Of a DNA stretch of 64,000 bases, positions 37,671 through 49,986 are shown in pieces. Each line of letters starts with the position of its first letter. Position 1 is the first letter of the stretch. The DNA lies in the NCBI GenBank assembly GCA_025642075.2, contig JAODUO010000032.1, positions 493,501-557,500 of the forward strand, written 5' to 3'. The position numbers and the translations under genes are program-made. The notes beneath the pieces are model-generated. The model had not been told where the DNA came from. It ran no database searches and saw nothing but the letters and a program-made list of their open reading frames with translations. Source of the DNA: Ridgeia piscesae. Lineage: Eukaryota; Annelida; Polychaeta; Sabellida; Siboglinidae.

Positions 37671-38939
37671 GAATACTTGCTACATCTGCTATTTGAAGAG
37701 GAATGCTGCTAAATGTACTTACCACGGATTTGGGCTTTGCAACGCGGAATGAATACCTATTGCCCCATCAAACAACTGCTAAAGCACTAGTTTTGCAATT
37801 GTAATATTTTCAATATTAATTATACTGATGTATATGCTCCATTGCGGATGTATAACATGTAATACCTCTAAATGTGTTGATAACCACGGTTGAATGTTTT
37901 GTTTTATTTTATTTTGAGTTCTAATAGAAAGTCTGTTGTTACTTCAATTTAATTAATGCTACTAATGAGTATATATGCTTTTTGATAAATTAATTTGTCA
38001 TTTTGTATTATTTTGGTATAAGCAACATCATGAAATGCTGCAAAAAATACGTTTCGCCAAATGGTAAAACTACCGAGGTGACTACATGTGTGGCGCCTAG
38101 CCCTAGGCGACCAAAACGCCACCGACGAATCCAAAATATTTCGCCGACGCGTCCATGCCAGTTCACTGACGCGATAAGGATATATAATTATAATAATACT
38201 GACTATAACACATTAAAACATACATAAGTATACTTCTTTCAAATGTGGTTCTGAAATACTTATAATTAATTTATGATATTAAAAAAATACGTATAAATAT
38301 AAAAACAGTGGTACCATAATTAAAATATGAATATTGTTAAATACAGGTGAATACATATTATCAGAATAACAATGCGCCAACATAAAAAGGAGGAACGCTG
38401 CCGAGGCGACCAGTTACCGTCCGTTTACATCCTAAATGGAGCGGGTTCGACATTGATTAAAATGATTATCTGTTTCACGAGTGATACACACTCCCCAATG
38501 TTGAGCGCCAGCTTTCTGTGCCTCTCTAGCACAATGTTAATAGTTAACTTTTTGATGAGTTATTTTGATCGTAGACAACAGGATTATTTGCATGAAAATG
38601 GACTCCAAATACATTGCATACATAACACGTCAGTGTACGCTGTTAATATTTTGTGGTGTAGATTATTTCCAAAATAACATGTGCCGCGTCTCGTTTTCGT
38701 TTATCGTTTGCGTTTGTTGCGACGCGTCTTCTTATTTTGCTCATATTTCTTTTGTATGGTGAATACTAACAACTAATGATAATACAAGCAGCGACAAAGC
38801 CATGTCGAATAATGGGCAGGTATTGTAAATATTTTATTCATTTGGACAAGACATTATTATGGTTGTATTCATGGAACTTGGATTTTTCCTGGCCTAGGCC
38901 TAGCCATAGGGCTGGGTTCTGTTTCATTAAGTCAAAATG

Positions 38940-40200
38940 TTCGTGTGGAAACCCATCCATAACCAGAATCGAACGGACAATTTCAAGAGAACTGTCAAAA
39001 TGCGTTTCACTAATGTGATCCTTAATCTGAAGCTATGACCCTATGTAATGTAGTGAAGTTGTCGTAATTAGTCAGGGAGCGCCCTTTTTGTTATGCGCAT
39101 CGTCATTTGTCGTGATTATTACGTAGGATATTATTTCTGTGTCACACCGGCGGAAGTATGACAGCATCGCTTGTGTTGTCAAGGAAATTATGGAAATGGA
39201 GGGCGTTTTCGAAGCAGTATTCGGCATGGTAAAACACGCAAAATAGGTAAGAATAGCACACTGTTGTTGTCACAAATGTTTGCATTGATTTCTGATGTAT
39301 ATTTGTACAATATGCAGATTGTTGGAACGCGATCGAATAACGTTTTTATGTACATTTTAGTCGTATGCATAGTCTTAGACTTAGTCTTAGACGATGCAAA
39401 AAGCAGACGATAAACAACACTGCCACGCCCACTGGCTGTCATTGGGATTGCCGCTTTCGGCTAGATGTCTGCGTTTGTCGTTGAATTTGTAGGCATGACT
39501 GTATGTATAATTTATGTCACAAGTTGCTTGTATACGTGTAAATATATACATACAATTCCATGTAACGTTGGACACGGGAAGTTACGTTTTGCATATTGAC
39601 AAATTATTTATTAATGTATGTATGGACTATCGGTTTTAGATCTTACCGGCTTACGAAACCATGAGGTTTTCGCTAACAATGTTCTAAATTGCTCAGTAAC
39701 ATGAACATTATCAATCAAAACCTCTCAAGTCATCACTGCCACTGGCATGCAAGCACCGCCAACGTGTCAAGTGAATAATTGTTTGGTGAAATACTTAATA
39801 CTAGTGTCATTAGATTTAATAATAATTTCATTTATCAAATAGTTTCTACCCAGTCACGTTCAACATCATCACTGTGCAACAAAACACAACACAGATTACT
39901 GTACAATTACCATATACGAATTGTTAACTTAGCTGTGTTATAGTAATGAACAGTTGCATGCAATGCCATTGGATACATTTATATATTACTATTGTCTACC
40001 AAACGTAACATTTTGTGTGCTTTCTGCCATTAGCCTCTTTCTCACTCCAGTTCTAATTGTTGCATAATTGAAGATTTTTGTTATCAAGTCAAAACAATAC
40101 CAATTCAAATAATTCTTATGAATCTCCAAGTCTGATTGTAGTGTTTCATTTGCAAGGCCTTAATGTAATGTTATGCTAAACCATGATATGTACACCAATT
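38940..40200. other. Intergenic, nothing firmly recognised
   Basis: Several short frames (for example 39171-39413 and 39188-39442 on opposite strands) lack domains. It may be the 5' part of the Harbinger-like element that follows. Confidence 0.4.
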
Positions 40201-40243
40201 CATAGCATGATGGATGTAATAAATATTATATTTATTTTTGCAG

Positions 40244-40491
40244 AGGAAGTTACAGTCCATGGACAATCAGCTGGAGTTACTAGTGCAGCTTGTTGAAAAA
40301 CACATGAGCTGCATCGATATGGCAGCTCCAGCTCACTGTCCTCACAGGGAGGATTTGCTTCCGACAACAAGGAAAAGAGAACTGTCTGGGACAGGATATC
40401 AGAGGGCATGGATGGTACAGGCAAAACAAAGCAGTCCTCTGCAGAACTGAAGAAAACGAAAGATACATGGTTTTCTGAGGTGATGAAAAAG
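40244..40491 (+). pseudogene. Myb/SANT-like (NAIF1-like, Harbinger-associated) exon, frameshifted
   Basis: Acceptor tttttgcag and donor GTATGT bound the segment. The first frame reads DNQLELLVQLVEKHMSCID, typical of the start of NAIF1/Myb-SANT-like DNA-binding domains. After a frame change it reads NKEKRTVWDRISEGMDG and LKKTKDTWFSEVMKK, typical of the rest. Such proteins are encoded by Harbinger/PIF transposons next to the transposase. The frameshift makes it a probable pseudogene. Confidence 0.6.
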
Positions 40492-40824
40492 GTATGTCAT
40501 TACTTTGTTTATTGTTGTAGTATTGGATTGGTAATGGTATTGGAAATATGTTGTGGCATTTCTCACAGCATGTGAGTTACGATGTATTAAATATAACTTA
40601 TTTTACATATTTAAATTGCACACATTAGTAGCATTAAAGGTTTTTGAAATAAACATTCTAGAAAATGTGCTTTTGAAAGTAAGAGAGCAAGAGCATTAAA
40701 AATCGCATTGTACTAGGTTTATTAATAACTGATAGGAAATGTGATTGGTGTGTACAAACAGCAGTATGTTTATGCTTTGTTCTGTGTGACCCATGGTATA
40801 TTTTATGACATTCTGCCTCAACAG

Positions 40825-40920
40825 GCAGCAAGAATATCGAAGATGTGCAAGACAGGTGGGGAGGCGATGAGAATGAAACAGTTTTCCCACTGGAGGAGCT
40901 CATTCTAGGCATTGTCTCCG
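40825..40920 (+). pseudogene. Second exon of the NAIF1-like pseudogene
   Basis: Acceptor ctcaacag and donor GTAAAT. In the phase that follows the first exon it reads KAARISKMCKTGG. One base out it continues ETVFPLEELILGIVSG, the usual conserved block after the Gly run in this family. A single frameshift near 40857-40866 separates the two. Confidence 0.55.
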
Positions 40921-41224
40921 GTAAATGGTAAAACATTTTGTTTCGGTGCATAGCTGGTTAAGTGGTGAGGCTGAAGCTAGGTAGGATAAGTTTTTTTAAT
41001 ATACTATTAACAGAAATGTTGTTTTCCCATGCCGTAAAATAAATCTCACCAAGTAAAATATATTGTAGATATCCTGACTGTGAACATATTTATACGCGTG
41101 TGTCTGCGTGTATGCATATGTGTGTATGCATGCATGCATGTATGCTTTGTTTCATTGTGTCTATGTTGTGTGTGTTTGCAATGATAACCACAACTGAAAT
41201 ATTTCTATCTATGTGTCTGTGTAA

Positions 41225-41343
<119 letters not shown>

Positions 41344-42034
41344 ATGCGCGCTGAGTGTTTGTGTTTGTATGCAATTAAAAGTACAATTGGAATATTTCTA
41401 TCACAGAGCCTCAACCATCAACAATGGATTCAGCGCCTATGAGTATGGAAAGTACCCGGAAGTGGAACAAAACAATCGAGATACATAGAATGCTAATTAA
41501 TTAATGTGTGTATTGAAAGGGTATCAGTAAAAACAAATGGTATTTGGTGATGTATTACATTGTGAATACACAGATTAGTGAGGAGGAATGTTTGGCTGTG
41601 TCACAGCACCATAAATTATGCTTCTATGCTATCAAGTTTTGTCGGCATCATAACATGTGTATGACTAGGCGGTATAACCATGTGTGTCCCCACCAAAATT
41701 CTAGGGGGTAACGTTCTCCTGCTGTTCCTTTATGTTTGCAGTTGCACAGCCTATGCAATTTTTTTTAACCTTCAAGGGGTATTAAATGATGCAGTACAAT
41801 TAATTGAGAGAAATATGTCTTGTGGATATAACTGTACCAATAACATATGATATACTAATATGCGATTTTGCATTAAAATATCACATTTTGAGTATGACCA
41901 ATAAAATGGCGACTAGTGATATTTCTTAATGATGGGTAACATTTCAAAGCTGAGTGGTTATATTCCTGAATAATAATTGATTTAAAGATGAGTGAGTGAG
42001 ACAAACGGTGCAATAAGAAATGTATTTATTGCAG

Positions 42035-42247
42035 AATTCTTTCAAAGATTTTGAGGATAAAATTATCAACTTCAATGAGAAGATCTTAACACAGCTGCAA
42101 AGTCTCAATGCACACATGCTGACTCATAATAGAATACTGTTGGCCCATACAGAATGCACAAAAGGGGCGTTTGGCCATCAAAATGCACTCATGGCATCGA
42201 CATATATGCATATGCATGTAATAAGCACATGTTATGCAAGTGTATGA
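42035..42247 (+). pseudogene. Possible 3' exon of the NAIF1-like pseudogene
   Basis: After the acceptor tttattgcag an open frame reads NSFKDFEDKIINFNEKILTQ and then an amphipathic segment to a stop. It resembles the coiled-coil C-terminal part of such proteins. The assignment rests on position and helical character only. Confidence 0.38.
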
Positions 42248-43054
42248 ATAGTTTAAAGATAATAAATGTAATTATTATAAAGAATGACTAAAAAAGAAAC
42301 TACACTCAAACAAGTTTATTCACAAACACAAATAATCGTTTCTCTAAACCTTCCTTTCATACAATTGTGCTTGCAGTATGTTTCTGTTATTACTATTTTT
42401 CAGCAGGTAATACATACACAATGTATTTACACAAAGAAGGCATATTAATGATGCTTTTGATGTTATTTATCTTTTAGACTTGCTGAAGAATCAACTGTTG
42501 ACTAGTGACACCACATATGGTAAATAATTTCATTATTTAAAATATACATATGTCCTGCCACAGATACACAATTCCACTGCACTATCCCGAAATAAGAAAA
42601 CAGCAAGATTACAGTGGGCATCATTTGTACAAATAACCTTTTATTTGTATTTGTTTGCCTGAAATTGTAAGTTAAGCCTTTACATTGGATTCCAGAAATA
42701 TCCCTAAGTCTGTGGGAGGTCACCTATGTTACGCCTTTAGAAATGATCTAAATGGAGATGGTTTTCCAAGACATTCAAATACTAATACCTAATACATATA
42801 CACTGTAAAAACATTTAATTGCATTAAAATTATACATTGGTAGATAACGTACAAATCGACAAAGCATATATATCATAATGTATCACATTGTTTCGGTCTT
42901 ACGAAAAATAAGTATAACAATGGAAGCATATGTTCTTTCAAATATTCTAAAATATGTTATGTTATGCGCGAAAGTGTGGGAAGTATTGTGACAAAATGTG
43001 ATGATGTTATGTGATAAATTCACGTGAATATGTGGCTGGAAACATTGATGCCAT

Positions 43055-43232
43055 GTGTGTTGTAGGCACCATTGCCGTGGTGATGATCATCATCGTCACC
43101 ATCAACAATGTCGTCCTCTGGATGAGGCAAGTGGGCTCTGGTTGTACGGTTGTGCAGACCTACAAACGCCACCACCACCTTGCACACAGTTGCATGTGTC
43201 AGCTGCAGATGCCAATAGTCGTATGAAGACAT
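43055..43232 (-). pseudogene. Harbinger-like transposase C-terminal fragment
   Basis: The minus strand reads ATVCKVVVAFVGLHNRTT followed by RAHLPHPEDDIVDGDDDDHH. A CKxV...LHN block followed by an acidic tail is the usual end of HARBI1/PIF-type transposases. It lies tail-to-tail with the NAIF1-like pseudogene, the arrangement expected within one Harbinger element. The catalytic domain is not found. Confidence 0.5.
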
Positions 43233-43289
43233 ATGTAAAATAAAACCATAGCACTTCTAATGAGTACAACATAACATAAATTGGCCATA

Positions 43290-44180
43290 TTTGACATCTT
43301 ATTTTGTAGATGTTTTCTACCTATTTGCTGTCAGATCTCAGAAACCGTTAAAGATATGTTTTTTGAATGTTGCTAAGACGTTTAGTAGGATAGTATTGCT
43401 ATGTGCAAGTAATGTAAATTTGATCGACACATTGTTAAGCCTCCTACACGCCTTTGCCTATTGTATTCCAAAACCTTTCTGACGCTTTTTTCCCTTCTAA
43501 TTTGGCCTACATGTATCTGAGGGTATCTTAATTGTACACAAGAAATGTGTAGTTAACTACTCTTTTGTCAGCCCATATCAGGGCCTATGCAAAATGTAAC
43601 AAATTTGGACATTAACTACGTGATGATCTGTATATTGCTTGGAAAAACATTGTTAATTGGTATTCCATCAGGTATGCTATATCTTCAATGAACCAATGAC
43701 CTGTCTTGTCATTGCTTTCACACACATTGACTGTGTTTCTGATAATCCCGTGTAAATAACAAGAGGAATTATCTTGAAAAAGATATGACTTGTGAATACT
43801 AGTTAATGTGTCACCTGCAAGTGACAACTAACAAAGGTAGAACGTTCATATTTTTGAAAACTGGAGTGAACAGTCATAACTTCTTCAGACAATAGAAAAA
43901 AGAGCAACCCGCTTTTTATTAAATAATACTCACTACAATTATAACAATAGCCTAACAACTGTGGTTGAAAGGCATAGGTGGGTCAGATCTTGAGGATAGG
44001 AAGAAGAACCTCCGTTTATTATTCATAATATTATGCAGAATCGTCCACAATCAAATTGCAGTCTCGTCCATATTTAGTTTAGTTTCTGCAGGGAATTTCG
44101 AACGTCAAAATCCCCGTATACAGTGAAACACATTAGAGCCAACACTGAAGAATATAGAACCTCATTTTCCCCCACACTTT
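43290..44180. other. Intergenic, nothing recognised
   Basis: No exon, RNA gene or repeat that I can support, apart from short AT-rich frames. Confidence 0.45.
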
Positions 44181-44189
44181 ACTTGCGTC

Positions 44190-44720
44190 GAACATTCTAG
44201 TAGCGCTAGTGCAAAGTAAGCCCCAAAGTTCAATGAACTGCTAGGGCTTGGGCATTGTTCACAGCGGACCCCACAGCGCTGGCGCGATAAACAACTGGAA
44301 TTTGCCAACAATAAAATATAAACCGAAGGAAACAATGTCTTTGTGTTCTTGAACGGTGGGAATACTGGATATTATATAAGGTTGACAATAGGTTTCTGAA
44401 TGTATAAATATGCTTAAATGAAAAATGTAGGACATTTGGTACGAGTATAATCAGAAGGCATAAAGGAATGTCGCTGAAATGCTATTATTATAGATATACT
44501 GTTTCACCGCCACTGTATTATTATTATATGTGAGTAATTAAATCAAAAGAGCCTCTATGCGGACTGGGATGATGTTACGCTAGAACAATTTGCCAGTCAC
44601 ATATACAGATACATACTACACTAGCTCATTCCCTGGACTTCCTAGTAATTTCTTACAGTATATAAACCCTGTGGCTTCAACGAATTGATGTATTGAACAC
44701 TATATTTCAATTACTTGTAG
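44190..44720 (+). promoter_or_regulatory. Conserved upstream region of the plus gene
   Basis: Alignable with the reverse complement of 34198-34700. It includes aaggttgacaataggtttct, gtgagtaattaaatcaaaag and a TATATAAAC box (44659-44667) at the same distance from the signal exon as in the minus gene. It is a promoter candidate or holds the missing start-codon exon. No ATG exon ending in phase 0 with a donor conserved in both copies could be found. Confidence 0.4.
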
Positions 44721-44775
44721 ACGGCGTGTGTTGTCCTGCTGGTAATTGTGGTGCTCGTAGAAGGCAACTCTGTAG
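44721..44775 (+). CDS. Signal-peptide exon, plus gene
   Basis: A 55-nt exon with acceptor tacttgtag and donor GTAGGT. It encodes TACVVLLVIVVLVEGNSV in phase 0-1. Length, phases and sequence match the minus-gene signal exon. An in-frame stop precedes it and no in-frame Met is present, so the initiator must come from an upstream exon. Confidence 0.78.
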
Positions 44776-44779
44776 GTAG

Positions 44780-45790
44780 GTATATTATTCATCTTGCTAA
44801 TAACTGTGTTAGTGGATGGCAGCAATGGACCTGTTTATGAAGATGTCCGTGGACAGTAGCTATCGTGGTAATGATGCCTTGAGCATGCCTAACCTTTTAC
44901 CATAAGTCTGGTCCGCACTTAATAGTAACATTATAGTTCCTTGTAATTTTTTGTGAAACAAATTGATGACTTAATAGGGCATAAACCAGACCCAGACATT
45001 TTGCCAACGGGTATAATTGTTAGGAATGAACGCTCATAGTGATGGTCATAGGTCTAAGTCCCTAGATATGTGAAATATGTGACAGCATATAGACTAACGT
45101 TCTTGTGCAAATAAGAGCAATTTCGCGATCAGCAATTCATACGACACGTCTCCCCCAAAAAGAACTGTGATATCGTTGGACGAGTAATGACGTACAATAA
45201 ATGTATAAACCTGTTTACAGATTTGTATAATACAAACTATCTAGTCAGTAACCATATTATGCACAAAAACACATACAAAAGTCAGAATAAAAAATGGAAG
45301 ACAAACTGTTTAAACAAATACATGTAGGAAAGAAACAAATATTTTTAACGAACAGATGCCAAACAGTCGAAGTACAAGAATTTAAAAATAAACTGATAGC
45401 CATATTAAGTAACACGATACTAGTCTAACCTTCTCGAAATAAACAAGAGGAACGTGGACAATTTTAAATACTCCAAGTAAAGCAACAGGATCACATTTAA
45501 TAATTGGTAGAATGAATATTGCAAATGGTTTTAATCAATTACATATTATTTTTATATATGTTCAACACTAGTAAAAACAAAATGCACCTGTAATTTTAAG
45601 CGTTAAATGAATGAAATGATAGAAGGGTCTTTATTTGTTACTGATAAGGATATCTTGGCACACGAGTAAACAATGCTAAAAGTAAAATATAACGATTATA
45701 TTGATATGTGCCTAATAAAGATGGTAATACCATATATAATTCACTATACAAATGGGTTTTAGTGTATGTTTTACCTTACAATGTTCAATA
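44780..45790. other. First intron of the plus gene, nothing recognised
   Basis: AT-rich, no supported exon or element. Confidence 0.5.
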
Positions 45791-45799
45791 ACAGTTTGT

Positions 45800-46290
45800 T
45801 TGTATTGATTTTAAAAGGCAGTTGACACTGCTTTGCTAGCGAAACTACAACAGTATATCGTTAGAGGTGTCACATATAATTGGTTACATAGCTATCTAAA
45901 TGCCAGAAAACAATGTGTCTTCGAATGAAACAGATTCAGCTTTCCAAAATATAACACTGCAACATACTTGGACTCATTTTATTTATCATATATATTAATA
46001 ACATGAGTAAAGTTTCAACTGTTATGAAATTAATAAGATTTGCCAATGACATCAATGTTTTGTATGCAAGGTGATGATGTATCAGAAATGTGCAAAATAG
46101 TATCCTAATAATCGCATATTTCAAAAAAAGAAAAAAAAGCTATTACTATACGGAGGGAAAAGACTGTACTTAAAGTTTCACAATTAGCATCTGTGGAAAT
46201 AATATAGAGTTCATATTACAAAATGTATCGGTGTTTACATTGACTCTCAGTTCGCTTGGAAGATCAAAAATAAAATAACTTTAAAATGTG
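45800..46290 (+). mobile_element. LINE reverse transcriptase relic (Jockey/CR1-like)
   Basis: Readable pieces are ALLAKLQQYIVRGVTYNWLH (about 45830-45890), ILITMSKV-like sequence, a degraded YADD region near 46030-46080 (LPMTSMFCM) and GVYIDSQFAWKIKNKIT (about 46230-46280). The order matches the RT palm and thumb. Stops and frameshifts throughout make it inactive. Confidence 0.72.
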
Positions 46291-46629
46291 GCCATTATGT
46301 GTGTGTATGATATGATTTATTTAAACTGGTTGGTGTTTATATTTAAAGTTACCAACAGTGTTCTTCTAGTTACTTTAAGGGAGCATGTGATAGTCACAAT
46401 CATAATACACGCAGTAGGAACACTAATTAAAAAATTACATAAAGTAGAATGACACATAAAGTGGTCTGTATTGGTATTAGAGGCCCTTAAGTTGTGTAGT
46501 CAGTCACAGCTATACATACATCACTGTATATCAGTTTAAAATAATGTTAGCGAATTCTATGAACATACGAAAGTCTGTAGCGTTGGTAATAGTAACAGTG
46601 AACAGTCTATTACATTTTATATAAAATAT

Positions 46630-46830
46630 AGAATGATGTATTAATATGTATCCAAGGTATAGAGCAAAGTGTTTGTAATATTCTAGTCAACACTGTGGTG
46701 ATGTTATATACGAAATTAGTTTACAAATATGTTAGGGAACGTAAATAATTAGTTTGTCATTTCTTGCATTTCGTTTCAACACACCTATATATTGCTTTCA
46801 TGATTGTACAATGTGTATGTGTGCACATGC
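46630..46830 (+). repeat. Single-copy homologue of the palindrome arm
   Basis: gatgtattaatatgtatccaa, then ttgcatttcgtttcaacac and attgctttcat, align with 32430-32600 and its inverted copy 31270-31445. Here the sequence is present once, without the AG tract. It marks the homologous position in the first intron of the plus gene. Confidence 0.75.
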
Positions 46831-46878
46831 ATTAGGTACCGTGTCTAGTTTTGTTATGGGTTTAATAATTCACCTTGC

Positions 46879-46879
<1 letters not shown>

Positions 46880-46933
<54 letters not shown>
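46880..46933. repeat. (AT)n microsatellite at a micro-exon acceptor
   Basis: It ends 14 bases upstream of the exon at 46948. Confidence 0.97.
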
Positions 46934-46937
<4 letters not shown>

Positions 46938-46947
46938 CTTCTTTCAG

Positions 46948-46983
46948 ACGTATTCCAACCCAACCAAACTGTAAATGCGACAG
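46948..46983 (+). CDS. Micro-exon p1 (36 nt linker), plus gene
   Basis: Acceptor cttctttcag, donor GTAAGT, phase 1-1, encoding DVFQPNQTVNAT. Two sequons (NQT, NAT) are visible. It is the first of three homologous micro-exons, and the flanking intron (gtaagtcatcttaccatctt) is also shared with p2 and p3. Confidence 0.66.
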
Positions 46984-47099
46984 GTAAGTCATCTTACCAT
47001 CTTCATCCGTCACAATATATAGGACATGGAATACAAATTGATGACTGTAGAGACGTAATGACTGAAACTTACCATCCTAAAATTATATAATACTAAGTA

Positions 47100-47496
47100 A
47101 GTTATATGACAAGTTTAGGTACTATCGTAATATGTGCTTATATTGCTAGTATCATAGATGAGTATGTAGCTTCTTCTAGTTTAACACACTCACTGGCTAC
47201 TTCTGTTGTTAACTTAAAAAATTCCCATGTTTGTTTTAATTTTACATTCCGTTCTCTTCTGCTACTTCTATTATATTCAGCACCTTCATCATTCCAATGC
47301 AACCGATCAATTTACAGCGCATTCGCATTCTAATAGGATTGCTAAACAATCACAGTAACATGTACATACATACAGCTCAACTATACACCTAACATAAACC
47401 AACAATTGCATTTAAACAAACAATCAAACCTTCACGTTCGAATAATATAAATATATATTCGTTCGAATACAATTACGCAACGGAAAGAAACTAATA

Positions 47497-47565
<69 letters not shown>

Positions 47566-47990
47566 GTATATATATATATAATATATATATATATAATATC
47601 CCAGGAGATAAGAAATAAAAAATAAAAAAAGTTGTGATATTACCTTTTGAAGAATATGTTTGGGGAAACAAGTTCACTTTATAATATTTGAATTTTGTTG
47701 CGAGAAATGCAAGTGCCAAAATTAGTTCTCTACAATTAACAGGGATTGATGTTAAATACTATTAAAAACAAGCAAATTTAAATTGGTATATGTAAATCGT
47801 TTTACTCAATAAAACCCATGCATCTGGTGTTTTGGTTCTTAATCAATAGCGTCGTCGTCTTTCACATGCAGTGCATATTGATCAACAACGAACAATTGAT
47901 CTAAAGGAATAATGAAAATGAGCATATGTGAGCGAAGTCACGAAAATTTGACCAATTGTGTTTTGCAAATTAACTAGGTTTTTATTGTAT
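47100..47990. other. Intron between p1 and p2 with (TA)n
   Basis: (TA)n at 47503-47596. 47140-47340 aligns with 49010-49210 (a gttaacttaaaaaattcccatg-like piece), part of the repeated micro-exon unit. No other exon is supported. Confidence 0.55.
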
Positions 47991-48027
47991 TATTTCGCAT
48001 TTTCTCTAATATGAATACTTCTTTCAG

Positions 48028-48063
48028 ACGAATTCCAACCCAACCAAACTGTAAGTAAGACAG
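48028..48063 (+). CDS. Micro-exon p2 (36 nt linker), plus gene
   Basis: Acceptor cttctttcag, donor GTAAGT, phase 1-1, encoding DEFQPNQTVSKT. A second good donor (ACT|GTAAGT) lies 13 nt earlier inside the exon; its use would shift the frame. It differs from p1 at few positions. Confidence 0.66.
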
Positions 48064-48369
48064 GTAAGTCATCTTACCATCTTTAGCCATCACACTTTAC
48101 AGGACATGCAATACAAAATTGCAAACATAATGCATATTCTCCCTTCCACTTCCTGGCCAAATGTGTTCAATGATTCAAAGTTTAATGACCAATATCATTA
48201 CTAAAACATTATTTATATTTTTGAAATTTTCAGTAGATGTGTTCCCTTGTGACTAAACAACTCTCGTAGCATAGTTACAAAACGGGATTTGAACGTGTGA
48301 TCTTTCTCAGCGTCATTACACTCACGTCTGTCTCATCGTACAAATGACTAGAGAAAAACCCTTCGTTAT

Positions 48370-48640
48370 AAAGGTATCCTTATAGTCGATTGCTTAATGT
48401 TTATGTTGGTCATCGCACTTGATATTGTCATCATCAGCATTGTAGTCGTCGCCGTTTATGTTTTAAATAGTATAATCTTCAATGCTAATGTAGTCAGCGT
48501 CATCGTCTTGATCATACTATTCGTAAACTCATTCTTGGTATTCATCGTACTCTACATAATATACTGATTATTAACCTCCTAGTATTCATCATTACCATCG
48601 TCGACGTCACTCTTTTTTTTCATCACAGTTTTATCAACTT
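48370..48640 (-). pseudogene. Antisense acidic ORF relic, plus gene copy 1
   Basis: The plus strand shows repeated atcgtc/tcatc triplets whose complement reads Asp-rich. It is homologous to 5236-5480 and to 49560-49820. It is antisense to the gene and not an intact frame. Confidence 0.4.
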
Positions 48641-48842
48641 TATTTGATACTTATGTTTTGTCATATTTTTGATTATATGTCAACTAGAAATGTGTTATAA
48701 GATTATTATAATTTGTGCGGTGTAAAATGTCACTTTGGTGGGAGTGCACACGTGAGGTGGTAACTCGAACATTAAAAAAATTTATATACGAGGTTTTTAT
48801 TGTATTATTTTGCATTTTATCTAGTATTAATATTTCTTTCAG

Positions 48843-48878
48843 ATGAACTCCAACGCAACCTAAGTGTAAGTGATACAG
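48843..48878 (+). CDS. Micro-exon p3 (36 nt linker), plus gene
   Basis: Acceptor atttctttcag, donor GTAAGT, phase 1-1, encoding DELQRNLSVSDT. It is the most diverged of the three. The sequon NLS is present. It directly precedes exon C in this gene, the place of y in the minus gene. Confidence 0.64.
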
Positions 48879-49189
48879 GTAAGTCATCTTACCATCTTTA
48901 TACATCACACGTAAATGGACATGCAATACAAATTGATGACTATACAGACGTAAAGACAGAAACTTATCAGTTGAATATGTTTTGCTATCGTAATATGAGC
49001 TTACATCTCTTGTATCATAGATGAGTCTGTTATATTATTCAATTTAACACACTCACTGTCTTCTTCTTTTGTTAACTAAAAACATTCCCATGTTTGATTT
49101 AATTTTACTTTCCGTTACCTTCTGCTACTTTATTTACATTCGTCATATTCATCATTCGAATGCAACCGTTCAATTAACAGCACATTCGC

Positions 49190-49260
49190 ATCCTAATGGG
49201 ATTGCTAAACAATCGCTTTCGCATGCTGGAATGTTTCATCGAATGCATATCAAATACTGA
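49190..49260. repeat. Conserved intronic block with catcgaatgcatatc
   Basis: Aligned with 61030-61100 and with the complement of 14640-14752. Confidence 0.55.
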
Positions 49261-49559
49261 CAAATTACAAACATAATGTCTATTCTCTCTTCCACTCCAA
49301 AATGTGTTCAATGGTTCAAAGTTTAATGATCAATATAATTAATAAAATATTTAAACAAAATTAAATTTCCAGTAGATATGTTCCCTAGGGACGAAACAAC
49401 TCTCGTAATATAGTTGTAGAAATTCAATTCAATTCAATTTATTCAGTATTTGTACCTGTGATCTTTCCTAGCGTCATCATTACACTCACGTCTGCATTCA
49501 TCGTACAAATGACTAGAGAAAATACCCTTCGTTATAAAGGGTATCCTTATAGTTGATTG

Positions 49560-49820
49560 CATAATATATTTGTTGGTCATCGCACTTAATATCGTCATAT
49601 CGGCATTGTAATCGTCTTCGTTTATGTTTTAAATAGTATAATCTTCAATGCTAATGTCGTCAGCGTCATCGTCTTGATCATATCATTCATAAGTTAATTC
49701 TTTGTATTAATCGTTCTCTACATAATAATACTGATCATTAACCTCCTAGTAATCATCATTATCATCGTCGGCGTCATTCTTTTTTGTCATCACAGTTTTA
49801 TCAACTTTATTTGATACTTA
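49560..49820 (-). pseudogene. Antisense acidic ORF relic, plus gene copy 2
   Basis: Nearly a repeat of 48370-48640 (for example tcgtcagcgtcatcgtcttg), so the p2/p3 duplication carried this element too. Confidence 0.4.
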
Positions 49821-49986
49821 TATTTTATTATTATATGTCATAACTAGAAATGTGACTTGGGTGATAGTGCATACGTGAGATGGTAACATTTAGCAAAATG
49901 TATAAAGTAATTCGTCACTATTAGTATACTAGTAGTACATGTTGTGATTGAATCGGTGTGGAAATAACCCATTAATTATATTTCAG

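Larger units (their letters stand above)
36108..38930. mobile_element. DNA element with long terminal inverted repeats (about 2.8 kb)
   Basis: The left arm (36108-36420) reads acccagccccagcc, cattattcgacatggctttt-like sequence, ataagacgacgcgtcgcaaa and caaacgagaaacg. The right arm (38660-38925) is its reverse complement, ending near ctagccatagggctgggttc. The arms are diverged, with about 150-250 bp recognisable. The interior includes a SINE (36793-37060) and a LINE RT scrap (37600-37670) but no transposase that I can read. The ends and target duplication are not resolved. Confidence 0.6.

Noticed and set aside
38372..38677. 101-codon plus-strand frame
   Set aside because: No domain, no splice context and no paralogue; it lies in the long-TIR element.
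44659..44667. Core promoter TATA box of the plus gene
   Set aside because: It is only about 60 bp from the acceptor of the signal exon, leaving no room for the required first exon and intron. It is kept only as part of a conserved upstream region.
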